A DNA stretch of 64,000 nucleotides from NCBI GenBank assembly GCA_017557405.1, contig JAFYYV010000013.1, positions 1 to 64,000 on the forward strand, written 5' to 3'. The first letter of the stretch is position 1. Every line of letters begins with the position of its first letter. This DNA is from Prevotella sp. Its GTDB lineage: Bacteria; Bacteroidota; Bacteroidia; Bacteroidales; Bacteroidaceae. Position numbers and translations under genes: made by a program. Below the pieces are notes generated by a model. That model did no database searches, was not told the DNA's origin, and worked only from the letters and a program-made list of their open reading frames with translations. This document shows positions 26,061 to 33,747 of the stretch, one piece after another.

Positions 26061-26780
26061 ATGGGAAATGTTAAAGATTACGACCTGTACGGTAATCCGA
26101 TATATGATGTTTCGGAGTTGGAAGAATATGTTTATGAAGGCAGTTCAAAAAAGAAATTGTATAAGACACCTGATGGTGGACTTTGCGATGAAGACGGCTG
26201 GTGCCTTGGGATGCTTGACTTATTATCTTTGGGCATCTCATTAGCGCCAGAGAATCCCAAACCTTCTGTAGGGTTGAATAATTCCGAGATTGAAGCACAA
26301 TTGAAGGAAACGACAGATGAATTACAACTGAAGATACTGGGGTTCCGTCAAGAGTGCAATTCCTCGCTGCGAGGCGATTCCAGTTCTATCATGGATCCTC
26401 TTTTCGGTGACCTTACTAATATTGGAAAGATATGGGCTGAAGACTTGGGGGAAGAGAATGTAAGAAACTATTATAATGAACAAAAGGCACTCTTTGACCA
26501 ATATCCCTCTGCAGAAGAATTAGAGCAATACCTCCTTAGCTTGTTCGGGGCGGATTATGCTTTTCATGCGACTAAGAAAGGAGATGTTTACATCGTTAGT
26601 ATGATTGACGAAGATACAGGAGAATGCCTTCAATTTATGCTTAGAAGCAAAGGCATTTTCATTTTGTTAAATGAAGGTGAAGAATACGAAGAAACGGAAC
26701 AGGAGAAGATACTAAGATCGGAGAATGATAGTATTAAAGAGTTGGTATACAAAAAACACCTTCAGAAAAATAACAGCTAA
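26061..26780 (+). CDS. Hypothetical protein of the accessory island
   Basis: 239 residues, acidic, no signal peptide. The start (VKDYDLYGNPIYDVSELEEYVYEG) has a repeated aromatic/acidic pattern. The C-terminal half mixes helices and strands (EELEQYLLSLFGADYAFHATKKGDVYIVSMIDEDTGECLQFML). I recognise no family. It is 3 bp upstream of the next gene, so the two are very likely translated together and may form a complex. Confidence 0.6.
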   Translation: MGNVKDYDLYGNPIYDVSELEEYVYEGSSKKKLYKTPDGGLCDEDGWCLGMLDLLSLGISLAPENPKPSVGLNNSEIEAQLKETTDELQLKILGFRQECNSSLRGDSSSIMDPLFGDLTNIGKIWAEDLGEENVRNYYNEQKALFDQYPSAEELEQYLLSLFGADYAFHATKKGDVYIVSMIDEDTGECLQFMLRSKGIFILLNEGEEYEETEQEKILRSENDSIKELVYKKHLQKNNS

Positions 26781-26783
26781 TAT

Positions 26784-27398
26784 ATGGTTATAAGAAAGAT
26801 GAGGGCGAGGGAACAATCGACGAGACTCGAGCAATTAGCTGCAGGTGTAGGAGAGCAGTGGACACTGGACACGACAGGGGAGTACTTGGTTATAGGACGG
26901 GGTAAACGTAGGAGAAAAAAGGAGGAGGATTCTAAGATTATTGCTGCATGGGAACTGTTTGTCAGCTATGCGTGGTTCCTATACGAACACCGCGAAGAAA
27001 TCTTGTCGACTGAGCGGATGTTTTTAACTCCTGTGCCATTGAAAAACGAGTTGGCGTATACGGGAACATCGGGATTTTCTAACCCCACTATAGGAGTTTA
27101 TCTAGAATGGTGGGAGAGTTGTAATGGGGCAAAAACTGTCAACGAGCAAGGAGAAGAGGTTTTAATGGTGTCTATCTCTGGAAGTCCGTTAACAGGAGCC
27201 AATAGTTGTCAGATGGTCACTCGCGATGGTAGGGTGGAGAAGATTTGGGTAAAAGGTTATGGTAACTATTGGCAATCATTTATCCGTATTAACATGAAAT
27301 ATTCTGAAAAAAAGGATTTGTGCAAGCCTTATACGTTGGAAAAACTTATAGAGCGACTTCAGTCCAAGTGGTACCAACGAATTCTTCCTTTCCTCTGA
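26784..27398 (+). CDS. Hypothetical protein of the accessory island
   Basis: 204 residues. Basic N-terminal third (KMRAREQSTRLEQL..., IGRGKRRRKKEEDSK), then a Trp/aromatic-rich part (AAWELFVSYAWFLYEHREEIL, VYLEWWESCNGAKTV, VKGYGNYWQSFIRINMKY). No signal peptide or known domain. The basic stretch could bind nucleic acid or the partner encoded just upstream (acidic); this is inference. It starts 3 bp after the preceding gene. Confidence 0.6.
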   Translation: MVIRKMRAREQSTRLEQLAAGVGEQWTLDTTGEYLVIGRGKRRRKKEEDSKIIAAWELFVSYAWFLYEHREEILSTERMFLTPVPLKNELAYTGTSGFSNPTIGVYLEWWESCNGAKTVNEQGEEVLMVSISGSPLTGANSCQMVTRDGRVEKIWVKGYGNYWQSFIRINMKYSEKKDLCKPYTLEKLIERLQSKWYQRILPFL

Positions 27399-27462
27399 TA
27401 GTTGTGAACCCCGAAACCTAACTGTAGAAAACAACAAATATTACAAACAAAAAGAATAGAAT

Positions 27463-27675
27463 ATGACTCCAGAAGAATTGTTCCAGAAGGTTCGCGATGC
27501 GCGGACTGCCGCCAAAGCATTGCAGCAGAAACAGAAGACGGAAACGAATCCTGTTGTTAAGAAACAATTGGCAAAACAGATAAACAATCTTTTCATTGAA
27601 GCCCGCCAATGGGAAGAACAAGCAAGGCTGGAGCGTTGTATAGAACGAGAATTCATCACCTTGGGATTGGACTAA
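27463..27675 (+). CDS. Small helical protein
   Basis: 70 residues, entirely helical and charged (EELFQKVRDARTAAKALQQKQ, KQLAKQINNLFIEARQWEEQARLERC), likely a short coiled coil. Last gene of the island, 64 bp after its neighbour. It converges on the HU-like gene. Confidence 0.55.
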   Translation: MTPEELFQKVRDARTAAKALQQKQKTETNPVVKKQLAKQINNLFIEARQWEEQARLERCIEREFITLGLD

Positions 27676-27742
27676 CAAAGAACTGGAACAAGATAATGAA
27701 TGAGCAAGCGGATGCATGGGGCAAAGGAACCCTGTGCATCCG

Positions 27743-28168
27743 CTATACTAATGACAATTGTTTAAACTCCTTCACGTCGCAGCCGTCGAAGAAGGGGCGG
27801 GAGATGGTTCGGTCGCCAAATCCGCGGCGATGGCCAGTAGGGGTGAAGTTGCACTTCATCCCTTTTATGTTTTTGCGCACGTTGAAGTCTTCGGGATTGT
27901 CTACGCATGTGCTTTTTATCGACAACGAGAAACGGCCAAATCCGTCGAGTTCCACAACCTTCCCTTCCTGCAGCTCTTTCTTCATCACGTCGATGAGTTC
28001 GGTAAGCACTAGGCGCACATCACCGCGAGTGGCCGTGCAGTTCTGCTGGATGATCGACTCAATCTCCTCGAGTCCCACGTGGCCCATCTTTACGGTATGT
28101 GCATAGTATTTTCCGTAGTTGGGTCTTCCTTTGAATTCGCTTTTGCGTAATTTGTAGAATACTGCCAT
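27743..28168 (-). CDS. HU-like DNA-binding protein (HU-HIG type)
   Basis: 141 residues. The core is a HU/IHF fold (LEEIESIIQQNCTATRGDVRLVLTELIDVMKKELQEGKVVELDGFGRFSLSI), preceded by a Bacteroidetes-specific strand (AVFYKLRKSEFKGRPNYGKYYAHTVKMGH) and followed by an extended arm. Such HU variants are common in Bacteroidales and bind or bend DNA; specific targets are unknown. It is transcribed from a promoter just downstream of four phased palindromes (28272-28352), so it may be tightly or auto-regulated. Confidence 0.85.
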   Translation of the reverse strand: MAVFYKLRKSEFKGRPNYGKYYAHTVKMGHVGLEEIESIIQQNCTATRGDVRLVLTELIDVMKKELQEGKVVELDGFGRFSLSIKSTCVDNPEDFNVRKNIKGMKCNFTPTGHRRGFGDRTISRPFFDGCDVKEFKQLSLV

Positions 28169-28227
28169 AGTTGTTTATTTTAAGAATTATCTGATTGGAA
28201 AGGCATACTGCTGCCATCTATCAGCGG

Positions 28228-28259
28228 CAAAGATACAAAGAAAAAATGATATATGCAAG
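28228..28259 (-). promoter_or_regulatory. Promoter of the HU-like gene
   Basis: On the minus strand: -33-like CTTG (28256-28259), a 20-bp gap, and -7 TATCTTTG (28228-28235), about 60 bp before the start codon. Confidence 0.65.
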
Positions 28260-28271
28260 CTTTGAGATAAT

Positions 28272-28352
28272 AAAATAGTTTATTTTGTATTATAAAATAG
28301 ATTATTTTACCGCATAAAATAGACTATTTTACCGAGCAAAATAGACTATTTT
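28272..28352. repeat. Four palindromes at exact 22-bp spacing
   Basis: AAAATAGTTTATTTT, AAAATAGATTATTTT and two copies of AAAATAGACTATTTT start at 28272, 28294, 28316 and 28338. Each is a near-perfect palindrome, and three 7-bp spacers separate them. The step equals about two helical turns, so proteins bound there would share one face of the DNA. The array begins 12 bp upstream of the -33 box of the HU-like gene. Confidence 0.92.
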
Positions 28353-28481
28353 ATTTTCTTTTAGTGATGGCCTATGAATTATAGGGATAAGATGTAGAAG
28401 GTTATGGTCTATGCTTTAAAGCTGTTCGTAAATGGAATAATATCATTTTTGGGTCGAAAGATAATAAAAGCGTGCTAAAAT

Positions 28482-28512
28482 TTTGCGTGTTCAGTTTTTA
28501 TTCGTAACTTTG
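28482..28512 (+). promoter_or_regulatory. tRNA-Gln promoter
   Basis: TTTG at 28482-28485, 19-bp gap, TAACTTTG at 28505-28512, 17 bp before the mature tRNA. Confidence 0.8.
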
Positions 28513-28529
28513 CAGCCGCAAACAGCGAT

Positions 28530-28600
28530 TGGGTGATGGTGTAACGGTAACACTACAGGTTTTGGTTCTGTCATTCCCGGTTCGAATCCGAGTCACCCAA
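28530..28600 (+). tRNA. tRNA-Gln (TTG anticodon)
   Basis: A 71-nt cloverleaf. The acceptor arms TGGGTGA and TCACCCA pair fully. The anticodon stem ACAGG/TCTGT encloses the loop TTTTGGT, reading anticodon TTG (Gln). The T-arm has GGTTCGAATCC. CCA is not encoded. A promoter precedes it and a terminator follows at 28627. Confidence 0.95.
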
Positions 28601-28626
28601 CACCGTTGAAGTATTAATCAAATTAA

Positions 28627-28663
28627 AAATCGTATTGCTTTTTAGGGCAGTACGATTTTTTTT
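28627..28663 (+). terminator. tRNA-Gln terminator
   Basis: AAATCGTA and TACGATTT pair, with inner TGC/GCA pairing, then a run of eight T. Confidence 0.9.
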
Positions 28664-28688
28664 GTAACTTTGACTACGTCGAAGTTAC
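28664..28688 (+). repeat. CTTTGACTACGTCGAAG hairpin element, copy 1
   Basis: An almost perfect inverted repeat built on GTAACTTTGAC and GTCGAAGTTAC; one arm carries a -7-like TAACTTTG. Related hairpins lie at 48214-48236 and 50847-50869. About 190 bp upstream of kduI. Confidence 0.75.
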
Positions 28689-28777
28689 TCTCGTTGACAT
28701 TCGTCTTTCTCCTCCTTGCAAGGCATAACTCGAGAAAACTCGGTTCTACGCTTGCTTCGTTCGTCGGTTCGGAAATA

Positions 28778-28833
28778 AAAATGCAAAAAAACATTTTTTC
28801 ATTTTGTATTTCGCTCACTTATTCGTAACTTTG
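28778..28833 (+). promoter_or_regulatory. Hairpin-type promoter, copy 4 (kduI)
   Basis: AAAATG (28778-28783) can pair with CATTTT (28800-28805), which runs into TTTG (28803-28806). After 19 bp comes TAACTTTG (28826-28833), 43 bp before the kduI ATG. The spacer CTCACTTATTCG is shared with the promoter at 48253-48306. Confidence 0.7.
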
Positions 28834-28875
28834 CATCATATCATTAAAACAAACAACTCGAAACAAAACAACAAG

Positions 28876-29718
28876 ATGAAAACAAATTACGAAATCCGCT
28901 ATGCGGCTCATCCCGAGGACGCAAAAAGTTATGATACCCAACGTATTCGTCGTGACTTCTTGATTGAGAAAGTGTTCGCACAAGACGAGGTGAACATGGT
29001 CTATTCGATGTACGACCGTATGGTTGTGGGCGGTGCGATGCCTGTGGCTGAAGAGTTGAAATTGGAGGCCATTGACCCATTGAAAGCTCCCTTCTTCACC
29101 ACGCGCCGCGAGGTGGGAATCTTCAATGTAGGCGGTGCAGGCACCGTGAAGGTGGGCGATGAAGTGTTCGAACTCGACTTCAAGGAGGCCCTTTATATTG
29201 GACGGGGCGACCGTGATGTCTTGTTCAGCTCGAAAGACGCACAAAAGCCCGCCAAGTTCTATTTCAACTCTACGACCGCACATGCTGAGTATCCTTGCAA
29301 GAAGATCACGAAGAAAGACGCTGTGGTGGCTCACATGGGAAGTCTGGAAATGTCGAATGAGCGTAACATCAACAAGATGATTGTGAACCAGGTGCTGCCC
29401 ACTTGTCAGTTGCAGATGGGTATGACCGAATTGGCTACAGGCTCTGTATGGAACACGATGCCCGCCCATGTGCATTCACGTCGTATGGAGGCTTACTTCT
29501 ACTTCGAAGTACCCGAAGATCAGGCTGTGTGTCATTTCATGGGAGAGGTGGAGGAAACGCGCCACATCTGGATGCGTGGCGACCAGGCTGTGCTCTCGCC
29601 CGAATGGAGTATCCACTCTGCAGCAGCCACTCACAACTATACCTTCATCTGGGGTATGGGCGGTGAGAATCTCGATTATGGTGACCAAGACTTTTCGAAG
29701 ATCACAGATCTTCGATAG
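28876..29718 (+). CDS. kduI: 5-dehydro-4-deoxy-D-glucuronate isomerase
   Basis: 280 residues starting at MKTNYEIRYAAHPEDAKSYDT; the open frame begins 24 codons earlier, before the -7 box. Cupin-type isomerase with the zinc-binding block PAHVHSRRMEAYFYFEVPED (two His and Glu) and GDQAVLSPEWSIHSAAATHNYTFIWGMGGEN. It converts 4-deoxy-L-threo-5-hexosulose uronate to 3-deoxy-D-glycero-2,5-hexodiulosonate in pectin/uronate breakdown. Length matches the family (~278). kduD follows after a small four-helix-bundle gene. Confidence 0.96.
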   Translation: MKTNYEIRYAAHPEDAKSYDTQRIRRDFLIEKVFAQDEVNMVYSMYDRMVVGGAMPVAEELKLEAIDPLKAPFFTTRREVGIFNVGGAGTVKVGDEVFELDFKEALYIGRGDRDVLFSSKDAQKPAKFYFNSTTAHAEYPCKKITKKDAVVAHMGSLEMSNERNINKMIVNQVLPTCQLQMGMTELATGSVWNTMPAHVHSRRMEAYFYFEVPEDQAVCHFMGEVEETRHIWMRGDQAVLSPEWSIHSAAATHNYTFIWGMGGENLDYGDQDFSKITDLR

Positions 29719-30150
29719 TTTTGAGTTATGAATGAGGAGTTATGAGTTCTCATATGGGGAGCAAAGCAAATAGTATCATAAGGAAAAAGGCGATGGATTT
29801 CTCTGTAAGGATGTTCCATCTCAATGATTATTTGATAAAGCAGAAGAAATATGCCCTTGCAGATCAAGTTTTTCGCTCTGGAACATCAATCGGGGCAAAT
29901 TTGTCAGAAGCTATTAGGGCAGAGTCTGATTCTGACTTTGTGCACAAATACTCTATCGCTATGAAGGAAGCCGAAGAAACCATATATTGGTTGGAACTGG
30001 CCTCCAGGGTGGATTTGCTTGATGAAAACCTATACCAATCTCTTCGCTCTGATTGTGAAGAACTTATAAAAATGGGAACCGCAACTATACTTACAATGCT
30101 TAGGAATATAAAAGCAACAAAAGAAGATAATCATAATTAATAACTCAAAA
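29719..30150. repeat. 11-bp inverted repeats bracketing the four-helix-bundle gene
   Basis: TTTTGAGTTAT at 29719-29729 starts right after the kduI stop. Its exact inverse ATAACTCAAAA is at 30140-30150, starting on the last base of the small gene. Extra TTATGAGTT units lie inside the left end and an ACTCATAAA unit lies outside the right end. Confidence 0.75.
29742..30140 (+). CDS. Four-helix-bundle (S23/Avd-like) protein
   Basis: 132 residues of the S23-type family: FSVRMFHLNDYLIKQKKYALADQVFRSGTSIGANLSEAIRAESDSDFVHKYSIAMKEAEETIYWLELA is the full signature. This fold occurs in ORFs within 23S rRNA intervening sequences and in the Avd accessory protein of diversity-generating retroelements; function outside those is unknown. 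It sits between kduI and kduD, bracketed by inverted repeats. The first codons (ATGAGTTCT) are part of the repeat, so Met at 29754 is an alternative start. Confidence 0.85.
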   Translation: MSSHMGSKANSIIRKKAMDFSVRMFHLNDYLIKQKKYALADQVFRSGTSIGANLSEAIRAESDSDFVHKYSIAMKEAEETIYWLELASRVDLLDENLYQSLRSDCEELIKMGTATILTMLRNIKATKEDNHN

Positions 30151-30161
30151 CTCATAAATAA

Positions 30162-30962
30162 ATGAATAACTTGTTTTCATTAGAGGGTAAGAACGCTTGG
30201 ATCACTGGCGCATCTTACGGTATTGGTTTCAACATTGCCAAGGCATTCGTGGCAGCAGGAATCAAGAACATCATCTTCAACGACATCAATGAGGCTGCCT
30301 TGGAGCGTGGCTTGAACAACTACAAGGAAGCTGGCATCGAGAATGTGAAAGGCTATGTCTGCGACGTGACCAAGGAGGATGATGTGAAAGCCCTTGTGGA
30401 AACCATCCACAAAGAGGTAGGTCAGATAGACATCCTTGTCAACAACGCTGGTATCATCAAGCGCATCCCTATGCACGAGATGAAACGTGCTGAATTCCAG
30501 CAAGTCATTGACATCGACCTTGTGGGGCCGTTCATCTGTTCGTCGGCAGTCATTCCCGAGATGATGGAGCGCCGTGAGGGCAAGATTATCAACATCTGCT
30601 CGATGATGAGCGAACTAGGTCGCGAGACTGTCAGCGCTTATGCTGCCGCCAAGGGGGGATTGAAGATGCTCACTCGTAACATCTGCTCGGAGTATGGTGA
30701 GTACAATATCCAATGCAATGGTATCGGCCCGGGTTATATTGCCACACCGCAGACAGCTCCGCTTCGTGAGCGTCAGCCCGATGGCAGCCGCCATCCGTTC
30801 GACTCGTTCATCTGTGCCAAGACACCCGCAGGCCGTTGGCTCAACCCTGAAGAATTGGGTGGTCCCGCCGTGTTCCTTGCCTCACATGCCTCCGATGCTG
30901 TGAACGGGCATGTACTCTATGTCGATGGTGGTATCCTCGCTTACATTGGCAAACAGCCATAA
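30162..30962 (+). CDS. kduD: 2-dehydro-3-deoxy-D-gluconate 5-dehydrogenase
   Basis: 266 residues, classical short-chain dehydrogenase. The cofactor motif is TGASYGIGFNIA, then NNAG and the catalytic Ser (NICSMMSE) and YAAAK. The C-terminal FICAKTPAGRWLNPEELGGPAVFLASHASDAVNGHVLYVDGG is typical of KduD. It reduces 2,5-diketo-3-deoxygluconate to 2-keto-3-deoxygluconate with NADH, the step after KduI. Its start is 21 bp after the four-helix-bundle gene. Confidence 0.94.
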   Translation: MNNLFSLEGKNAWITGASYGIGFNIAKAFVAAGIKNIIFNDINEAALERGLNNYKEAGIENVKGYVCDVTKEDDVKALVETIHKEVGQIDILVNNAGIIKRIPMHEMKRAEFQQVIDIDLVGPFICSSAVIPEMMERREGKIINICSMMSELGRETVSAYAAAKGGLKMLTRNICSEYGEYNIQCNGIGPGYIATPQTAPLRERQPDGSRHPFDSFICAKTPAGRWLNPEELGGPAVFLASHASDAVNGHVLYVDGGILAYIGKQP

Positions 30963-31038
30963 GTAGGCGAAAATATATAAATGGTTATGAATAAAAATGG
31001 CTGTTTTTGTTGATTAAAAGAGCCGTTTATACAAAAAA

Positions 31039-31072
31039 GAAAGAGACTTTCCAAAATAGGAAAATCTCTTTC
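31039..31072. terminator. Bidirectional terminator between kduD and HU
   Basis: GAAAGAGACTTTCC and GGAAAATCTCTTTC form a long stem with A-runs on the left and T-runs on the right, so it works on both strands between convergent genes. Confidence 0.85.
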
Positions 31073-31106
31073 ATTTTTCTTTACAAATTTCAAGCTAAAC
31101 AGCCGA

Positions 31107-31382
31107 TTATTTGTTCACAGCCTCAGCGAGTTCTGCACCAGCCTTGAACTTAGCAACTTTCTTGGCAGCAATCTTGATCGGAGCCTTAGTAGCGGGGTTG
31201 ATGCCCTGACGAGCGTCCTGCTTCTTCACAGAGAAGGTTCCGAAGCCTACAAGCTGTACTTTATCACCTGCTACGAGAGCCTCTTTAATAGCACCTACAG
31301 TAGCCTCCAAAGCTAACTTGGCTTGAGTCTGATTGATTTTGGCAGCCTCAGCGATTTTCTTGATTAATTCTGTCTTGTTCAT
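31107..31382 (-). CDS. DNA-binding protein HU
   Basis: 91 residues, standard HU length. MNKTELIKKIAEAAKINQTQAKLALEATVGAIKEAL, then VQLVGFGTFSVKKQDARQGINPATKAPIKIAAKKVAKFKAGAELAEAVN, with the DNA-binding arm motif GFGTFSV and the RxGxNPxT arm tip. It compacts and bends DNA without strong sequence preference. Own promoter at 31436-31466. Distinct from the HU-HIG-type protein at 27743. Confidence 0.96.
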   Translation of the reverse strand: MNKTELIKKIAEAAKINQTQAKLALEATVGAIKEALVAGDKVQLVGFGTFSVKKQDARQGINPATKAPIKIAAKKVAKFKAGAELAEAVNK

Positions 31383-31435
31383 AATTTTAGGTTTATTAAA
31401 TGAAATATTTTAAATAAAATTTATCTATTTGGGAG

Positions 31436-31466
31436 CAAATATAGGATATTCATTTTAAAAAACAAA
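31436..31466 (-). promoter_or_regulatory. HU promoter
   Basis: Minus strand: TTTG (31463-31466), 19-bp gap, TATATTTG (31436-31443), about 54 bp before the start. Confidence 0.75.
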
Positions 31467-31548
31467 CAAAAAATAAAAAAAAGTGAGATTTTTTTTGAAA
31501 AATTGTGTTTAAAGGCTTGGTTTTGTGCAAAATAACGGGATTTTTTCG

Positions 31549-31556
31549 TATTTTTG
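31549..31556 (+). promoter_or_regulatory. -7 element of the rhomboid gene
   Basis: TATTTTTG, 33 bp before the ATG at 31590; a TTTG at 31522-31525 is 23 bp upstream, slightly longer than usual. Confidence 0.5.
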
Positions 31557-31589
31557 CGGCCGTAATCATTAAATTTGTAAAGAAGAGAC

Positions 31590-32525
31590 ATGCGAAATAT
31601 TCCTACCATCACTCGTAACTTGCTCATCGTGAATGTGCTGGTGTTTTTGGTAACTGTGGCCATTGGTGGCGAACAAACGCCCTATGGTATCAATTACCGA
31701 CTGAACGATTTGTTCGGCCTGCACTTCTTTCTCGCTCCCGACTTCCATATTTACCAACTACTGACTTACATGTTCATGCACGGCGGATGGTCGCACTTGT
31801 TTTTCAACATGTTTGCTCTTTGGATGTTCGGTTGCGTGGTAGAACGCGTATGGGGTCCTAAAAAATTCCTTTTTTATTACATTTCTTGCGGAATTGGAGC
31901 TGGACTTTTCCAAGAAATGGCACAGTTTGGCTCGTTCAGCGTCGAGGTCATGTCACAGAATCCTTCAATAGGTTTTGGAGACCTGGGAACTGTGGCCGCC
32001 CAACTGGGGCAGTCTCTCAACGGATGGACTACCGTAGGTGCTTCAGGAGCTATTTATGCCATCTTGCTCGCCTTTGGTATGATCTTCCCCGAAGAACGCA
32101 TTTTCATCTTCCCTCTTCCCATCCCCATCAAGGCCAAATGGTTCGTGATGATCTATGCTGGCATCGAACTCTTCTCGGCCATCTCCACAACGGGTGATGG
32201 CGTGGCTCACTTGGCCCACTTAGGAGGTATGGTATTCGGATTCTTCATGATACGCTATTGGCAGAAACACCCCACGAGCGGTTATGGAAAATCGGACGGA
32301 CAGCAGTTCTTCGACAACCTGCGTCAATCGTGGGAACGGCGCAAGCATCACAAAAGCGACCCCGAACCGCCTAAGACGGGTAATCCTGATTGGGATTACA
32401 ACGCACGTCAACAGGCCACCCAAGCAGAGATTGACCGCATTTTGGACAAGATTCGCAAGAGCGGATACGACAGTCTGACTTCGGAAGAGAAACGCAAGCT
32501 TTTTGAGCAAAGCAACAAAAAGTGA
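31590..32525 (+). CDS. Rhomboid intramembrane serine protease
   Basis: 311 residues. Six membrane helices, with the N-terminal MHGGWSHLFFNMFALWMFG (His/Asn oxyanion region), the nucleophile Ser in VGASGAIYAILLAFG and the catalytic His in VAHLAHLGGMVFGF. It cleaves membrane proteins within the bilayer. After the core there is a ~75-residue charged cytosolic tail (QQFFDNLRQSWERRKHH...ILDKIRKSGYDSLTSEEKRKLFEQSNKK) common in Bacteroidetes rhomboids. The next gene begins 9 bp later, so they are likely co-transcribed. Confidence 0.92.
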   Translation: MRNIPTITRNLLIVNVLVFLVTVAIGGEQTPYGINYRLNDLFGLHFFLAPDFHIYQLLTYMFMHGGWSHLFFNMFALWMFGCVVERVWGPKKFLFYYISCGIGAGLFQEMAQFGSFSVEVMSQNPSIGFGDLGTVAAQLGQSLNGWTTVGASGAIYAILLAFGMIFPEERIFIFPLPIPIKAKWFVMIYAGIELFSAISTTGDGVAHLAHLGGMVFGFFMIRYWQKHPTSGYGKSDGQQFFDNLRQSWERRKHHKSDPEPPKTGNPDWDYNARQQATQAEIDRILDKIRKSGYDSLTSEEKRKLFEQSNKK

Positions 32526-32534
32526 TCAAGGGAA

Positions 32535-33626
32535 ATGATCAAGAAACTGAAAAAATTCACTCTCCAAATGATAGCGGGCGCCAACATCGTCACCATCTTT
32601 ATCATGATGGTGGTGGGGTATAGTGACCGTATCAGTCCTACCATTCTGCCTTCGTTGTCGAACGTGGGCCTCTTTCTGCCTGTCTTCATCCTATTGAACT
32701 TTGCTTTCTTGGTGTTTTGGCTGGTGTTCAAGACGCGTTGGGTGCTGATTCCCATTGTGGGATTCCTGCTTTGCTATGGTCCCATCCGCACCTATTTTCC
32801 CATCAACCTGAAGAAAGACATTCCCACAGATGCCATCAAGGTGATGAGCTACAACGTGTGGTTGTTTGCCGGTTGGGAGTATCGCGACGAACCTAACCCC
32901 ATCTATCAATATATTATCGACACCGATGCCGATATCGTTTGCATGCAGGAGGCTGGCACGCAAGAGGTGAAGAAGCAAGGCGAACTGAAAGCCATTATCA
33001 AGAACATGTACCCTTATCGCGAGACCTCGTCGCTTGCGAAGAATGGCGATGTGTTGGCATGTTACAGCAAATATCCCATCTTGTGGAAGGAGGACATTGA
33101 ATACGAATCGAAGAACAATCATTCGACGGTCTTCTACCTCGACATGAATGGTGACACGGTCATCGTGATTAACAATCATTTCCAGTCTATAGGTTTGACT
33201 CCCAAGGAGAAAGACGAATTCAAGAAGATTGTGAAAGGCGACATGAAACGAAATGAAGCCGAAGAAGGTTCGAAAAAGTTGATAGGTCGACTTAACGAGG
33301 TGTCGAAAATCAGGGCCCCACAAGCCGATGCCGTAGGTCGTTTCATCGACCAGCATCGAGACAAGAGCATCATTTTGTGTGGAGATTTCAACGACGGACC
33401 GAACTCATACACCCACCACGCTCTTGCCAAACGACTGACCGACTGCTATGTGGAAAGTGGAAATGGACTGGGTGTCTCATACAACCAAAACGGATTTTAT
33501 ATCCGAATCGACAACATCATGTGTTCTGAAGATTGGACCCCTTTGAAGTGTGTCGTAGACAAAAAAATCGATGCTTCCGACCATTATCCTGTGGTTTGCT
33601 GGCTAAAAAAGAGCTCTAAACCATAA
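32535..33626 (+). CDS. Membrane-anchored endonuclease/exonuclease/phosphatase family protein
   Basis: 363 residues. Three N-terminal membrane helices (~8-95), then an EEP domain: VMSYNVWLF, DIVCMQEAG (metal-binding Glu), INNHFQS, CGDFNDGPNS and DASDHYPVVCWL with the catalytic Asp-His. Members hydrolyse phosphodiester or phosphomonoester bonds in DNA, lipids or metabolites; the membrane anchor places the domain on the outer face or near lipids, substrate unknown. Pairing with a rhomboid gene is a usual Bacteroidetes arrangement. Confidence 0.87.
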   Translation: MIKKLKKFTLQMIAGANIVTIFIMMVVGYSDRISPTILPSLSNVGLFLPVFILLNFAFLVFWLVFKTRWVLIPIVGFLLCYGPIRTYFPINLKKDIPTDAIKVMSYNVWLFAGWEYRDEPNPIYQYIIDTDADIVCMQEAGTQEVKKQGELKAIIKNMYPYRETSSLAKNGDVLACYSKYPILWKEDIEYESKNNHSTVFYLDMNGDTVIVINNHFQSIGLTPKEKDEFKKIVKGDMKRNEAEEGSKKLIGRLNEVSKIRAPQADAVGRFIDQHRDKSIILCGDFNDGPNSYTHHALAKRLTDCYVESGNGLGVSYNQNGFYIRIDNIMCSEDWTPLKCVVDKKIDASDHYPVVCWLKKSSKP

Positions 33627-33675
33627 AAAATGCATTATTTACGCTCATAAATTTTCGGCAAAGGAAAAAAATGCG

Positions 33676-33683
33676 TAACTTTG
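33676..33683 (+). promoter_or_regulatory. -7 element of secDF
   Basis: TAACTTTG, 65 bp before the start codon; no clear TTTG at the -33 distance. Confidence 0.5.
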
Positions 33684-33747
33684 CAACCTTGAATGAAAAC
33701 TTGAAACAGAAAAAATCAAATATAAATCAAATAACAACAAAGAAAAA

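Noticed and set aside
28272-28352. CRISPR array or plasmid iterons
   Set aside because: Spacers are only 7 bp and no replication gene is near; placement before a promoter suits operators better.
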